Origin: Thalassospira lucentensis
GTDB lineage: Bacteria; Pseudomonadota; Alphaproteobacteria; Rhodospirillales; Thalassospiraceae
DNA: 64,000 bases
Reading direction: 5' to 3'
Assembly (NCBI RefSeq): GCF_001613805.1
Contig: NZ_LPVY01000011.1
Span: 62,001 to 126,000 of the forward strand
Part shown: positions 16,675 to 25,005 of the stretch, in pieces
Layout of the letters: each line of letters opens with the position of its first letter
Numbering within the stretch: position 1 is the stretch's first letter
Notes under the pieces: model-generated
Databases searched by the model: none
What the model saw: only the letters and a program-made list of their open reading frames with translations
Told to the model about the DNA's origin: nothing
Program-made: the position numbers and the translations under genes

Positions 16675-17928
16675 ATGAAAACACGCCTTGTCGGGGCGAG
16701 CGTCGCCCTGTTTATGTCCGGAACGGCCTACGCGCAGGCCCCTGCCCCGGACAATCTCGAAAAGCTTTCCAACTTCCAGTCGACCGGAACCACTGAATTC
16801 ACCAGGATTGAACAAACCGGAGACTATGCCGACGGCATCAAAAAGACTCTTGAACGCATTACCCTACCTGTCGGTTTCAAGATCGCCCTTTATGCTGTCG
16901 TGCCCGATGCCCGCCATATCGCGGTTGGCCCGCAGGGGGTCGTGACATTTGTAGGCACGCGCAAGGATAAAGTCTGGTCGGTGACAGACCGCAACAAGGA
17001 TCGCGTTGCCGATGAAGTAAAGGATTTCGCCCCGTCTTTACGGTTTTCCATTCCAAACGGCCCATGCTTCTCACCCGATGGTATGCTCTATATCGCAGAA
17101 CAGAATCGGGTTCTGACATTCCCCGCAGCCGAGTTTTTTTATGAAAGCCCGGATGTTGCGGCGTTCAATGTCGTTAAGGAGGGTGAACTGGTGCCGCCAT
17201 CTGAAGAAAGTTACAATCACACCGCACGTGTTTGCAAAATCGGCCCGGATGGCAAACTTTATATCTCGCTTGGACAACCGTTCAACTTTGCTCCCAAAGA
17301 CAAGCTGGAACTGTATCGGGAACACGGGATCGGTGGCATCATCCGGATCAATATCGATGGAAGCGGTCGCGAAGTTTACACCTATGGTGTTCGCAACTCG
17401 GTCGGACATGATTTTCACCCTGAAACAGGTGAACTTTGGTGGACCGATAATCAGGTTGACGGCATGGGCGATGATATTCCCCCGGGTGAGATCAACCGAC
17501 AAACCGCAGCCGGTCAACATTTCGGCCATCCTTGGTATGGTGGTGGCGACGTTCGAACCAACGAATATGCCGGTGAAGAAGTCCCCTATGACGTCGTGAT
17601 GCCGGCTGTGGAAACCGTGGCACACGCCGCTGACCTTGGCATGAGCTTCTATACCGGCAAGATGTTTCCCGCCAAATACAGCAATGCCATTTTCTCGGCC
17701 CAGCACGGCTCATGGAACCGAACAACACCGGTCGGGGCGCGGGTAATGGTGACCTTTATCGACAGCGACGGCAATGCGAGTACAGAACCCTTTGCCGAAG
17801 GCTGGATTGATGAAAATGGCGAATATCTTGGCCGCCCGGTCGATGTCGCACAACTTCGGGATGGATCGCTGATCGTGTCCGATGACCTTGCCGGTGCACT
17901 TTACCGCATCTGGTACGAGGGCTCCTGA
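16675..17928 (+). CDS. PQQ-dependent sugar (sorbosone-type) dehydrogenase
   Basis: A 417-residue exported protein. The signal peptide is MKTRLVGASVALFMSGTAYAQA; the mature part is a six-bladed beta-propeller of the soluble glucose/sorbosone dehydrogenase family (ALYAVVPDARHIAVGPQG; YGVRNSVGHDFHPETGELWWTDN; GQHFGHPWYGGG). It would oxidise a sugar or aldehyde in the periplasm with PQQ as cofactor. The ATG at 16675 has GGGAGG 8 bases upstream; a GTG directly before it would add one residue. Its stop overlaps the start of a dihaem cytochrome gene, the likely electron acceptor. No PQQ synthesis gene is in the window, and some family members lack PQQ. Confidence 0.88.
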   Translation: MKTRLVGASVALFMSGTAYAQAPAPDNLEKLSNFQSTGTTEFTRIEQTGDYADGIKKTLERITLPVGFKIALYAVVPDARHIAVGPQGVVTFVGTRKDKVWSVTDRNKDRVADEVKDFAPSLRFSIPNGPCFSPDGMLYIAEQNRVLTFPAAEFFYESPDVAAFNVVKEGELVPPSEESYNHTARVCKIGPDGKLYISLGQPFNFAPKDKLELYREHGIGGIIRINIDGSGREVYTYGVRNSVGHDFHPETGELWWTDNQVDGMGDDIPPGEINRQTAAGQHFGHPWYGGGDVRTNEYAGEEVPYDVVMPAVETVAHAADLGMSFYTGKMFPAKYSNAIFSAQHGSWNRTTPVGARVMVTFIDSDGNASTEPFAEGWIDENGEYLGRPVDVAQLRDGSLIVSDDLAGALYRIWYEGS

Positions 17929-18509
17929 TGCGGATAGTGCTTTTCATGATCCTCGGCGGGCTTCTGCCCGCCGGGGTCTCCTTGGCGCAGGATATTGATA
18001 CTGGTCGAAAAGTTGCGGGAATGTGCCGCACCTGTCACGGGCTGGACGGTTTTGCCCGCGTCCCTATTGCGCCCCACATCGGTGGCGAACCTTCGGAATA
18101 TATCAAAGCCCAGTTACGCGCCTTTCGCGATGGCAGCCGGGAACACGAAATGATGACCGTCGTCGCCAAAGGCCTGTCAGATCAGCAGATTTCAGACGTG
18201 GCCGACTGGTACAGCCATTTTGAAATTACCACCACATTCCCCACCGGAAAACCCGGCGACAATGCGCCAGAACTTTGCGTGGCGTGCCATGGCGCGAACG
18301 GTATCTCGGAAATGCCGGATGCCCCGAACCTTGCGGGCGAAACCAATATCTATATCGAAACCCAGTTGAAAGCGTTTCGGAACGGCAAACGAAATAATGA
18401 AATCATGTCGCCGATTGCGGCTGACCTGACGGATGCAGATATCCAGGCAGCGGCCGACTGGTACAGTTCCATTGAAATAAAAATCACCGTCCCGGCAAAA
18501 CCGAACTGA
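17928..18509 (+). CDS. Dihaem c-type cytochrome (c4-like)
   Basis: A 193-residue periplasmic protein with a signal peptide (about 1-20) and two haem c motifs: CRTCH at 33-37 and CVACH at 117-121. Each half has a distal Met region and the repeated signature (EYIKAQLRAFRDGSRE; IYIETQLKAFRNGKRN), so it arose by duplication, as in cytochrome c4. The start codon shares bases with the stop of the dehydrogenase gene (TGATG), giving tight coupling. It most likely carries electrons from the PQQ enzyme to a terminal oxidase. Confidence 0.93.
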   Translation: MRIVLFMILGGLLPAGVSLAQDIDTGRKVAGMCRTCHGLDGFARVPIAPHIGGEPSEYIKAQLRAFRDGSREHEMMTVVAKGLSDQQISDVADWYSHFEITTTFPTGKPGDNAPELCVACHGANGISEMPDAPNLAGETNIYIETQLKAFRNGKRNNEIMSPIAADLTDADIQAAADWYSSIEIKITVPAKPN

Positions 18510-18517
18510 ACCGACGA

Positions 18518-19870
18518 TCAGCTATCGGGACGCAAAGCGCCCGAGACATCAAGGCCAACCGTCATTGCCGCAATGATATTTCCGGTATCGGGATCGATAA
18601 CCGGCACTGTCACCTGCGACAGGAAGGTACGGGTCGATCCGTCAAAATAGATATCGGCGATCTGGCTCAGATCAGGGTCCTGCCGGATTATGACTTTGAA
18701 TTTCGGTTCGTCGGACTGATCGAAATCAGATGTCAGGCGGTTCATGCCGATCACCGCGCCCTTGGTGTTGAAGACAAATATTTCCGCGATATTGTCGGCA
18801 TCGTCTTCCTGGAATGAACGCAACATACCGGAAAGAGGATTTTCAAGGATCTCGGTCGCCTTGGCACTGGCGACACCGCGCTCGCTGTCCCGCCGCCATT
18901 CACGATCCAGATCGGCAAGTGCCCCTGCGCGCGCATCAGCCCCGCCCAATGCAGACCGTACCGCTGCAATCAGCTTTGGATCACCTGCCATCGAACGGAT
19001 CATCGGCAATTGTTGACGGGTGATAAGGTCGCGTTCCCAATCCTCAAGCCGCATGGGCAAAGTTTCACAGGTACGAAGTGCCGTGTTCAAGGCCGCAATC
19101 AGATCCGGATTGCGGCGGGTATATTCGCGCCCAAAATAGACAACAAGCGGTGCATATCGTTCGAACTGAATATTGAACTGGGTTTCATGATGCCCCATGT
19201 CGTCGCGTGCGGCTTCAAATGTCTGCTTGTCCACCAACGCATATTCCACCCGCCCGGCCAGAACCTGCGAGATCAGCGAGTTAATCGACGGCACCTTGGC
19301 GATTTCATGGTATCCCTGCTCGACTAGCCACTCGGCCTCGTTCGAACCAAGGATGGCGCCGACAGACAGCAGGCTTTCAGGTGCCGGGATTGCCGCGAAA
19401 CTGCCCTGTTGCCCGGCTGCTGAAATCCAGACCCATTTTTCAAGGGCTAGCGGCAAGGTAGGATCGGCGTATTCGTCCATAATCGGGCTTATCCGCGCTA
19501 GGAAAAAGCCATCCGCCTGCCCGTTTCTAACCATTTCCCGATTACGCTGGCGAGGTGCAATTGCAATTCCGTAGCCCACACCGATCCGGTCAAACGCACA
19601 ATTCAATACGGTTATGGAATAGCCTTGAAGAATGCCATCCTGCAATTGCTGATAGGGGGGTTGCAGATTGGTTTGCAGGATCAGAAACGCATCCTCTCCG
19701 GGTGAACCGGGGAAATCCTGTGCCCCTGCGGACGAACTATTCAGGATTAAGGCAAAACCGAATGCGGCCAGACAAAGTCGCGAAATGCTGATACAGGCAA
19801 ATGCCGATTGCCTGAAAATATTTCGTCCCCATGACTGCGTGTGGCGTCCCATGCAACACCTGATCTTCAC
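18518..19870 (-). CDS. Exported fusion of a family 3 solute-binding domain and a single-Cache sensor domain
   Basis: A protein of up to 450 residues; the GTG at 19870 or the ATG at 19852 may be the start. A signal peptide ends near SSAGA-QDF. Residues about 60-290 are an extracellular solute-binding protein family 3 domain (LQTNLQPPYQQLQDGILQGY, then LGSNEAEWLVEQGY and AGRVEYALVDKQTFE). After a helical linker, residues about 335-450 form a single Cache/PDC-type sensor (IFVFNTKGAVIGMNRLTSDF, and TVPVIDPDTGNIIAAMTVG). No membrane segment or output domain follows, so it is probably a soluble periplasmic protein binding one or two ligands. No transporter or kinase is adjacent. Confidence 0.8.
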   Translation of the reverse strand: MKIRCCMGRHTQSWGRNIFRQSAFACISISRLCLAAFGFALILNSSSAGAQDFPGSPGEDAFLILQTNLQPPYQQLQDGILQGYSITVLNCAFDRIGVGYGIAIAPRQRNREMVRNGQADGFFLARISPIMDEYADPTLPLALEKWVWISAAGQQGSFAAIPAPESLLSVGAILGSNEAEWLVEQGYHEIAKVPSINSLISQVLAGRVEYALVDKQTFEAARDDMGHHETQFNIQFERYAPLVVYFGREYTRRNPDLIAALNTALRTCETLPMRLEDWERDLITRQQLPMIRSMAGDPKLIAAVRSALGGADARAGALADLDREWRRDSERGVASAKATEILENPLSGMLRSFQEDDADNIAEIFVFNTKGAVIGMNRLTSDFDQSDEPKFKVIIRQDPDLSQIADIYFDGSTRTFLSQVTVPVIDPDTGNIIAAMTVGLDVSGALRPDS

Positions 19871-19926
19871 CGAAAACCCATCACAGATGATATTGTAGCT
19901 GGTAATTGTCGTTACAAGATCGCGGT

Positions 19927-20517
19927 TCAGTCGCCGGTATACATATCCGGGGCGATGCGCTTAACCGCAGCACCGTCGCTGCGCCATCCATGGCAGCTAT
20001 TGACCAAGGGGGACCTGCGTTTTTTAGGCAGGTTCGATGCGGTGCCGTCCTTTTCCTGCTGTTTACGCCATTCTTCGGCTTCTCGGGCACGGATAGGAAA
20101 GATTGTCTGAAAGGCAGTTGTTGCAACCGGTCCCATCAATTCCGTCAGATGGGTGCATCCGTGAATGCCGCCGACCCTCTCGCGGATTTGCTGTTTCAGC
20201 CCTGGCCCGATCCGAAGTCCGACCAATGCCTCGTAATTCGGGGCGATTTCATCGCAGGCATTGAATGGTGCGTGGTCTGTAACGGCTTCAACCGCGTTAA
20301 TCACCATGTCATCTCCAACAGTGATGCGCAGCCACATTTCATGGATTGGTACACCCGCCGGTATTTCCCCACGGTCGTTATTTTCAAACCCGTATGTCTT
20401 GGTATCGGTAATATGGCCTTCGATATCCCAAAGACCGTCCTTCCGGCGATATCCGGTGCAGGTGACATTGCGGGTGTGGATATGTTCACGCTCAGCAGCG
20501 GGGCTGGACAAGGGCAT
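19927..20517 (-). CDS. DUF2889 family protein
   Basis: A 196-residue protein of the DUF2889 family, recognised by LWDIEGHITDTKTYGFEN, HEMWLRITVGDD and the conserved GGIHGCTHLTELMGPVATTA. The function is unknown. Several His/Cys/Asp residues in HGCTHLTEL could form an active site. DUF2889 genes often occur near acyl-CoA or aromatic/branched-chain degradation genes. Here the immediate neighbours do not show a pathway, but a perfect palindrome lies at its promoter (20530-20547). It has an AAAGGAGAG ribosome site before the ATG. Confidence 0.85.
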   Translation of the reverse strand: MPLSSPAAEREHIHTRNVTCTGYRRKDGLWDIEGHITDTKTYGFENNDRGEIPAGVPIHEMWLRITVGDDMVINAVEAVTDHAPFNACDEIAPNYEALVGLRIGPGLKQQIRERVGGIHGCTHLTELMGPVATTAFQTIFPIRAREAEEWRKQQEKDGTASNLPKKRRSPLVNSCHGWRSDGAAVKRIAPDMYTGD

Positions 20518-20529
20518 GGCGCATCTCTC

Positions 20530-20569
20530 CTTTACGTAAACGTAAAGACATTAACCGCTACGTTGTCAA
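20530..20569 (-). promoter_or_regulatory. Promoter and palindromic operator of the DUF2889 gene
   Basis: CTTTACG (20530-20536), 4 bases, CGTAAAG (20541-20547) form a perfect inverted repeat 13 bases upstream of the start codon. On the minus strand TTGACA (20569-20564) is separated from TACGTT (20544-20539) by 19 bases, the long spacer typical of MerR-controlled promoters. The palindrome resembles, from memory, operators of LiuR, the MerR-family regulator of branched-chain amino-acid degradation. Confidence 0.55.
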
Positions 20570-20574
20570 CCTTC

Positions 20575-20614
20575 AAAAATGCAAAACGGCTGACGCGCAA
20601 GCCCGCATCAGCCG
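20575..20614 (-). terminator. Terminator of the CBS-domain gene
   Basis: CGGCTGA (20587-20593) pairs with TCAGCCG (20608-20614). On the minus strand it is followed by TTTTGCATTTTT. It lies 33 bases beyond the CBS gene stop. Confidence 0.7.
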
Positions 20615-20646
20615 CGATAAAGCATAATACATCGACAGACTCTGAT

Positions 20647-21096
20647 TTACGCAACGCCGTAATCGGAACCGAAAATAAACTTCTCGCGTTCCCGCAAATC
20701 TTCTTCGAGCTGTGCCTTGACGACATTGAAAAGGTCACGAATGGAGACCATGCCGACAACAGTTTCTCCGTCAATTACCGGAAGATGGCGATAACGCCGG
20801 GCACTCATCAATTCCAGAGCATTCATTGCTGTGTCATCGGGACCAAGCGTATCAGGATTGGCCGTCATGACCTGTTTAAGAGGTGTGGATGCCGCATCCA
20901 GTCCCTTCGCCACAACCCGGTTCACAAGGTCGCGTTCGGTAAAGATACCGGCAAGTCTGGCACTGTTATCAACAATGATTACGGCACCGATCTTGCGTTC
21001 GGTCATCATATTGACGGCATCCATAACCGAGTCTGCGGGATTCAAGGTTGCGATCGACTGCTCTTTGACCACACCAGGTACGATTTTCGTATCCAT
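20647..21096 (-). CDS. CBS-domain pair protein
   Basis: A 149-residue stand-alone protein made of two CBS domains (Bateman module), about residues 10-70 and 78-138. Typical pieces are ATLNPADSVMDAVNMMTERK, GIFTERDLVNRVVAKG and RRYRHLPVIDGETVVGMVSI. Such modules bind adenine nucleotides, NAD(H) or SAM and regulate other proteins. I chose the ATG at 21096, with AGAGAGA upstream; a GTG at 21126 would add 10 residues. It has its own terminator, and the partner it regulates is not evident. Confidence 0.9.
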   Translation of the reverse strand: MDTKIVPGVVKEQSIATLNPADSVMDAVNMMTERKIGAVIIVDNSARLAGIFTERDLVNRVVAKGLDAASTPLKQVMTANPDTLGPDDTAMNALELMSARRYRHLPVIDGETVVGMVSIRDLFNVVKAQLEEDLREREKFIFGSDYGVA

Positions 21097-21262
21097 ATTT
21101 TTCTCTCTGCGGGTTGCTGTTGCCACGTGCCCTGCCCCGATCAGATTGCCTGAAACAGCGCTTCAAACGCGCATTGGGGCCCTTATTTGCAAGTGGCCCT
21201 GCAATCACATCGATCAAGACCTTTGATGATCATTTTAACCGATAAGTAGATTTAACAGAACA

Positions 21263-21320
21263 GTTTTGCGCCGAATAACGCAAAACAGGCAGCACGGGAA
21301 GCCGTGCTGCCTGTCTATTT
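21263..21320 (-). terminator. Tandem hairpins ending the CorC/HlyC-type gene
   Basis: CAGGCAGCACGG (21286-21297) pairs with CCGTGCTGCCTG (21302-21313) over 12 bp; on the minus strand TTTT follows. A second stem, GTTTTGCG / CGCAAAAC (21263-21270, 21279-21286), abuts it. They lie 14 bases beyond the stop. Confidence 0.8.
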
Positions 21321-21334
21321 TGGCGGGTTTGGTG

Positions 21335-22609
21335 CTAGTTCAGTTCGTCGGTGGCGACTTCGCGAACTTCGCGCAATTTGATCCGGGTGATCTGGTTGCG
21401 AATACGGCGCAATACTTCGAATTCCAGCCCGTGGAAACGAAACTGCTGTCCGACATCGGGAATACGACGGGTCTCGTAAAGCAGCAAACCGGCAACGGTG
21501 GCGGCTTCTTCATCCGGCAGGCGCCAGCCAAATCGACGGTTCAGATCGCGAATGGTTACATCACCGCGTACAATGACCGAGCCATCCGTTTGTGGTTGGA
21601 CTCCGACAACCTCGACATCGGTCTCATCAGCGATATCGCCAACGATTTCCTCAAGGATATCCTCCAGCGACACAACGCCTTCGAAGGCACCATATTCATC
21701 CACGACGATGGCAAAATGTTCGTGACGTTCCTTGAACGCTTTAAGTTGATCGGCAAGTGTGGTGCTGTCAGGGATGAACCATGGTTCGGAACTCAGTGCG
21801 CGAACATCTTCAGCAGTTTCCGGTTTGGCCCCGCGAACAATCGCCTTTAACGCCTCCCGCGCATGCAGGACGCCGACGATATTGTCAGGGTCCTTGTCAT
21901 AGATCGGAATACGCGTGTGCGGGCTTGCCAGAACAGTATCAAGAATCTCTTCCATCGGACGGGTGATGTCGATCATCTGCACCTTGCGCCGGTGCACCAT
22001 AATTTCCCAAACCCCGACATCTTCAAGGTCAAGCACCCCGTGCAACATTGTGCGTTCTGCATGGTGATCACCAACAACCACATCATCAGCATGCAGTTCG
22101 ATCGCACCGCGCAATTCACGCTCGCGATCCGTTCCCGGGCCTTCGCCGCTGCCGAACAATCGCAAGGTAGCACGAACAATCACCTGAATAGTCTGGGTGA
22201 CGGGTGCAAAGACAACGACCAGAATACTCATCGGTCGCGCAACACGAAGCGCCATGCTGTCGGCATGTTGCAACGCATAGGTTTTCGGCAGGATTTCAGA
22301 AAATATAAGCACAAGTGCTGTCATGGCTGCAGTTGCATAAACCACACCGCGCTCGCCAAACAGTTCGATCATGACCGACGTCGCCAGGGCCGAGGCCAGA
22401 ATATTGACAAGGTTATTACCCAGCAAAATCGCCCCGATCAGACGTTCCTGATACTGACGCAACCGGTTGACGATACCTGCCCGTGGATCCCCGTCCTGTT
22501 CTTTGTGATGCATGACAGGCTTTGATGCCGCCGTTAGCGCAGTCTCCGAGCCAGAAAAGAAAGCCGAAAGCATCAGCAGGATAAAAATCACGACAATCGT
22601 GATTGTCAT
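21335..22609 (-). CDS. CNNM/CorC/HlyC-type membrane protein (DUF21, CBS pair, CorC_HlyC)
   Basis: A 424-residue inner-membrane protein. Residues 1-190 are a DUF21 (CNNM transmembrane) domain with three to four helices and the motifs FFSGSETALTAA and SEILPKTYA. A CBS pair follows (about 200-325; HTRIPIYDKDPDNIVGVLHA and FAIVVDEYGAFEGVVSLEDI), then a C-terminal CorC_HlyC domain (340-420). These proteins are Mg2+/Co2+ transport or resistance factors; the CBS pair binds Mg-ATP. It lies downstream of aroK-aroB with a 123-base gap, a neighbourhood common in alphaproteobacteria. Confidence 0.93.
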   Translation of the reverse strand: MTITIVVIFILLMLSAFFSGSETALTAASKPVMHHKEQDGDPRAGIVNRLRQYQERLIGAILLGNNLVNILASALATSVMIELFGERGVVYATAAMTALVLIFSEILPKTYALQHADSMALRVARPMSILVVVFAPVTQTIQVIVRATLRLFGSGEGPGTDRERELRGAIELHADDVVVGDHHAERTMLHGVLDLEDVGVWEIMVHRRKVQMIDITRPMEEILDTVLASPHTRIPIYDKDPDNIVGVLHAREALKAIVRGAKPETAEDVRALSSEPWFIPDSTTLADQLKAFKERHEHFAIVVDEYGAFEGVVSLEDILEEIVGDIADETDVEVVGVQPQTDGSVIVRGDVTIRDLNRRFGWRLPDEEAATVAGLLLYETRRIPDVGQQFRFHGLEFEVLRRIRNQITRIKLREVREVATDELN

Positions 22610-22732
22610 TCAGGTCCGTCTCCAATGGGTACACACAACAGATCATCACATTGTGCTGTTGCGAGGTATCAGGTCAATCATCGATCCGGCAAGTCATCGA
22701 CTTCACAGCGATTTATTTAGCCCTACCCGATA

Positions 22733-23872
22733 TCAGGCGTGGCAGGACCGGGTAATGGCTGCACGCATTTTCTGGATATCCATCGCCTTGGATGTAAAGG
22801 CCTTGCCGATTCCACGCGTCATCACAAACGTAATCTCGCCATCGCTTACCTTTTTGTCACGCGACATATGACTGATCAAACGGTCGATGTCCCAGTGCAT
22901 ACCGGGCACTTCAGACGCACATACCGGCAATCCGACAGATTTAAGATGGCTGACAATCCGGTCTTTTTCACCAGCCGGAGCCATCCCCATGGCACCGCAG
23001 ACATCATGCGCGATGACCATGCCCATCGCCACCGCTTCGCCATGCAAAAGCTTTGCACCGTATCCGGTTTCGGCCTCCAGCGCATGGCCGAAAGTGTGCC
23101 CAAGGTTAAGCAGGGCACGTTTTCCGGACTCGCGCTCGTCCTGCGAAACGATCCTTGCCTTTGCCGCACAGCTTCGCATTACGGCAACACGGCGTTCCGG
23201 GCCATCATTATTCAGAACGGCTTCGGCATTGCTTTCAAGCCAGTCGAAGAATTCCGGATCATCAATCAGGCCATATTTAACGACTTCGGCATAACCGGCC
23301 AGCATTTCGCGACGCGGCAACGTATCGAGTACCGCCGTATCAGCCAGAACCAGCCGCGGTTGATGAAACGCCCCGACAAGGTTTTTGCCCGATTTCGAAT
23401 TAATACCGGTCTTGCCTCCAACGGAACTGTCGACCTGCGACAGCAGGGTTGTCGGGATTTGAACAAAATCAAGACCGCGCAAAAGCGATGCGGCAACATA
23501 ACCGGCAAGATCGCCAACAACACCACCGCCCAGTGCAATGATCAGGGTTGAACGCTCAATCCCCATCGCAAGAATCTGTTCAACGACATCCTCGAACACG
23601 GCAAAGCTTTTGGATTTTTCACCCGCGGGAACGATAACTTCACGATGTGCAATCCCGGCAGCATTCAACGATGTCAGAACCGTTGGCAAATGACGGTCGG
23701 CGACCGTCGCATCGCTTATAATGACGACACCGGCCTTTTTAACGAGCGGTGCAATATGACCGGCTGTATCTGCCAGAAGGTTACTGCCGACCAGAATGTC
23801 ATAACTGCGTGCGCCAAGTTCAACGCGAAGGACGTCATGACTTTTTGCAGCGGAGGGCGTCTGATTGCTCAC
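22733..23872 (-). CDS. aroB: 3-dehydroquinate synthase
   Basis: A 379-residue AroB, catalysing DAHP to 3-dehydroquinate, the second step of the shikimate pathway, with NAD and a divalent metal. Clear motifs are [20 protein letters not shown], the [19 protein letters not shown] region, and the metal-site helix of [17 protein letters not shown]. The length is normal. Its ATG overlaps the last 4 bases of aroK, so both are translated from one message. Confidence 0.97.
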   Translation of the reverse strand: MSNQTPSAAKSHDVLRVELGARSYDILVGSNLLADTAGHIAPLVKKAGVVIISDATVADRHLPTVLTSLNAAGIAHREVIVPAGEKSKSFAVFEDVVEQILAMGIERSTLIIALGGGVVGDLAGYVAASLLRGLDFVQIPTTLLSQVDSSVGGKTGINSKSGKNLVGAFHQPRLVLADTAVLDTLPRREMLAGYAEVVKYGLIDDPEFFDWLESNAEAVLNNDGPERRVAVMRSCAAKARIVSQDERESGKRALLNLGHTFGHALEAETGYGAKLLHGEAVAMGMVIAHDVCGAMGMAPAGEKDRIVSHLKSVGLPVCASEVPGMHWDIDRLISHMSRDKKVSDGEITFVMTRGIGKAFTSKAMDIQKMRAAITRSCHA

Positions 23873-24471
23873 CGGATTATATTCCCGTCTTTATCAAATG
23901 AACGTGCAAGCAGGGCCAGAACCCCGTCGCGCGTTTCTTCCTTGGAAGATTCGTCACAATCAAAAATGATGTCAGCCCCGGCATAGACCGGATAGCGCGC
24001 CTCGATCAGATCAGCGAGAATCTGACGCGGATCACCATTGTTCAGCAGCGGGCGATGCGTCCGCCCGCTGGTACGTTGCAGCAGTAGATCAAGGTCGGCA
24101 CGCAGCCAGACAGAGATCGACTTTTCTAGAATAAGCGCACGGGTTTTTTCGCGAATAAACGCACCGCCACCCGTCGCAAGTACAAGCGGCTCGCCATCAA
24201 GCAATCGGGCGATCACACGTTCCTCGCCGTCGCGAAAGGCTTCTTCGCCATACAGTTTGAATATGTCGGCGATCGAACAGCCTGCGGCTTCCTCGATCTC
24301 ACGATCGGCATCGACAAAATCCAGATCAAGCGCCTTGGCGACCATCCGTCCGATGCAGCTCTTTCCGGCCCCCATAAGACCGATAAACACCAGCGGTCTG
24401 CCTTTCAGGCTTGTCCGGATATTTGCAAGCACGTCATCGCGCAAACCCGACTCGGCAATATTGCTCTCCAT
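23869..24471 (-). CDS. aroK: Shikimate kinase
   Basis: A 200-residue AroK that phosphorylates shikimate at the 3-hydroxyl. Walker A is GLMGAGKS at 31-38, the shikimate-binding Asp/Arg region is [24 protein letters not shown] is the third motif, and RTHRPLL is the lid. An N-terminal extension of about 22 residues before the P-loop strand is common in alphaproteobacteria. First gene of the aroK-aroB unit, divergent from the tiny membrane gene at 24867. Confidence 0.96.
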   Translation of the reverse strand: MESNIAESGLRDDVLANIRTSLKGRPLVFIGLMGAGKSCIGRMVAKALDLDFVDADREIEEAAGCSIADIFKLYGEEAFRDGEERVIARLLDGEPLVLATGGGAFIREKTRALILEKSISVWLRADLDLLLQRTSGRTHRPLLNNGDPRQILADLIEARYPVYAGADIIFDCDESSKEETRDGVLALLARSFDKDGNIIR

Positions 24472-24866
24472 GATCGGTTTGCAGTCCTGTCTTTAATCCG
24501 GTTATCACACAATTTACCCATTTCTTTAGGCCAGCTAAGGTCTAAACGCAAGCAAACCGCGCTATTGACCGACAAATTCCTTCGTCACACAGGGGATCTG
24601 CGCACTATCGGGTAGCCGGGTCATTTGCATACCGACCGAAAACTTTTGCCAATCGCGTTAACCCTCTGTGAGGACCCGGACCCTAAACTGCCTTTATATC
24701 GCCGAATTGGAATGTCAGGGAAAAGGTTCGGGGAACGGGGTTGGAGAAATCACAGGCTGAATTCATGGCTAGGGCCAAATCGGTTCGGCTCTGTCTTGCA
24801 TCCTGTACCGGGCTCCGCATACTTATCTTTGCGCATATCGAACCAACGCACTGAAGTCTGGAAACC
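24472..24866. other. Divergent intergenic region between aroK and the small membrane gene
   Basis: This 395-base region must contain two divergent promoters. I could not settle on a convincing -35/-10 pair. An 81-residue open frame at 24625-24870 has no protein-like features and no ribosome site, so I do not call it. Confidence 0.4.
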
Positions 24867-25004
24867 ATGAAGATAATTTCGCGTCTCATTTTATTGCTGA
24901 TCATTGCCGTCATCGTTGGTGGCGCAACATTTCTGGTCACCTGGGATATACCGTCACCGACAACCCAGATGGAAGAAACCATTCCGAATTCGAGGTTTAA
25001 CTGA
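24867..25004 (+). CDS. Tiny conserved-looking membrane-anchored protein (45 residues)
   Basis: ATG at 24867 to TGA at 25004, too short for routine calling. It has one hydrophobic helix (MKIISRLILLLIIAVIVGGA) and then a short periplasmic tail, TWDIPSPTTQMEETIPNSRF. The pattern TWDIP-PT--E--IP--RF recurs, as I recall, in small Rhodospirillales proteins encoded at this place. Its stop is one base from the ATG of the 661-residue exported protein, so the two are coupled and may work together at the inner membrane. Function unknown. Confidence 0.7.
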   Translation: MKIISRLILLLIIAVIVGGATFLVTWDIPSPTTQMEETIPNSRFN

Positions 25005-25005
25005 C

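Noticed and set aside
19906-21153. 415-residue open frame on the plus strand
   Set aside because: It runs antisense through DUF2889, the operator and the CBS gene, all of which have better evidence.
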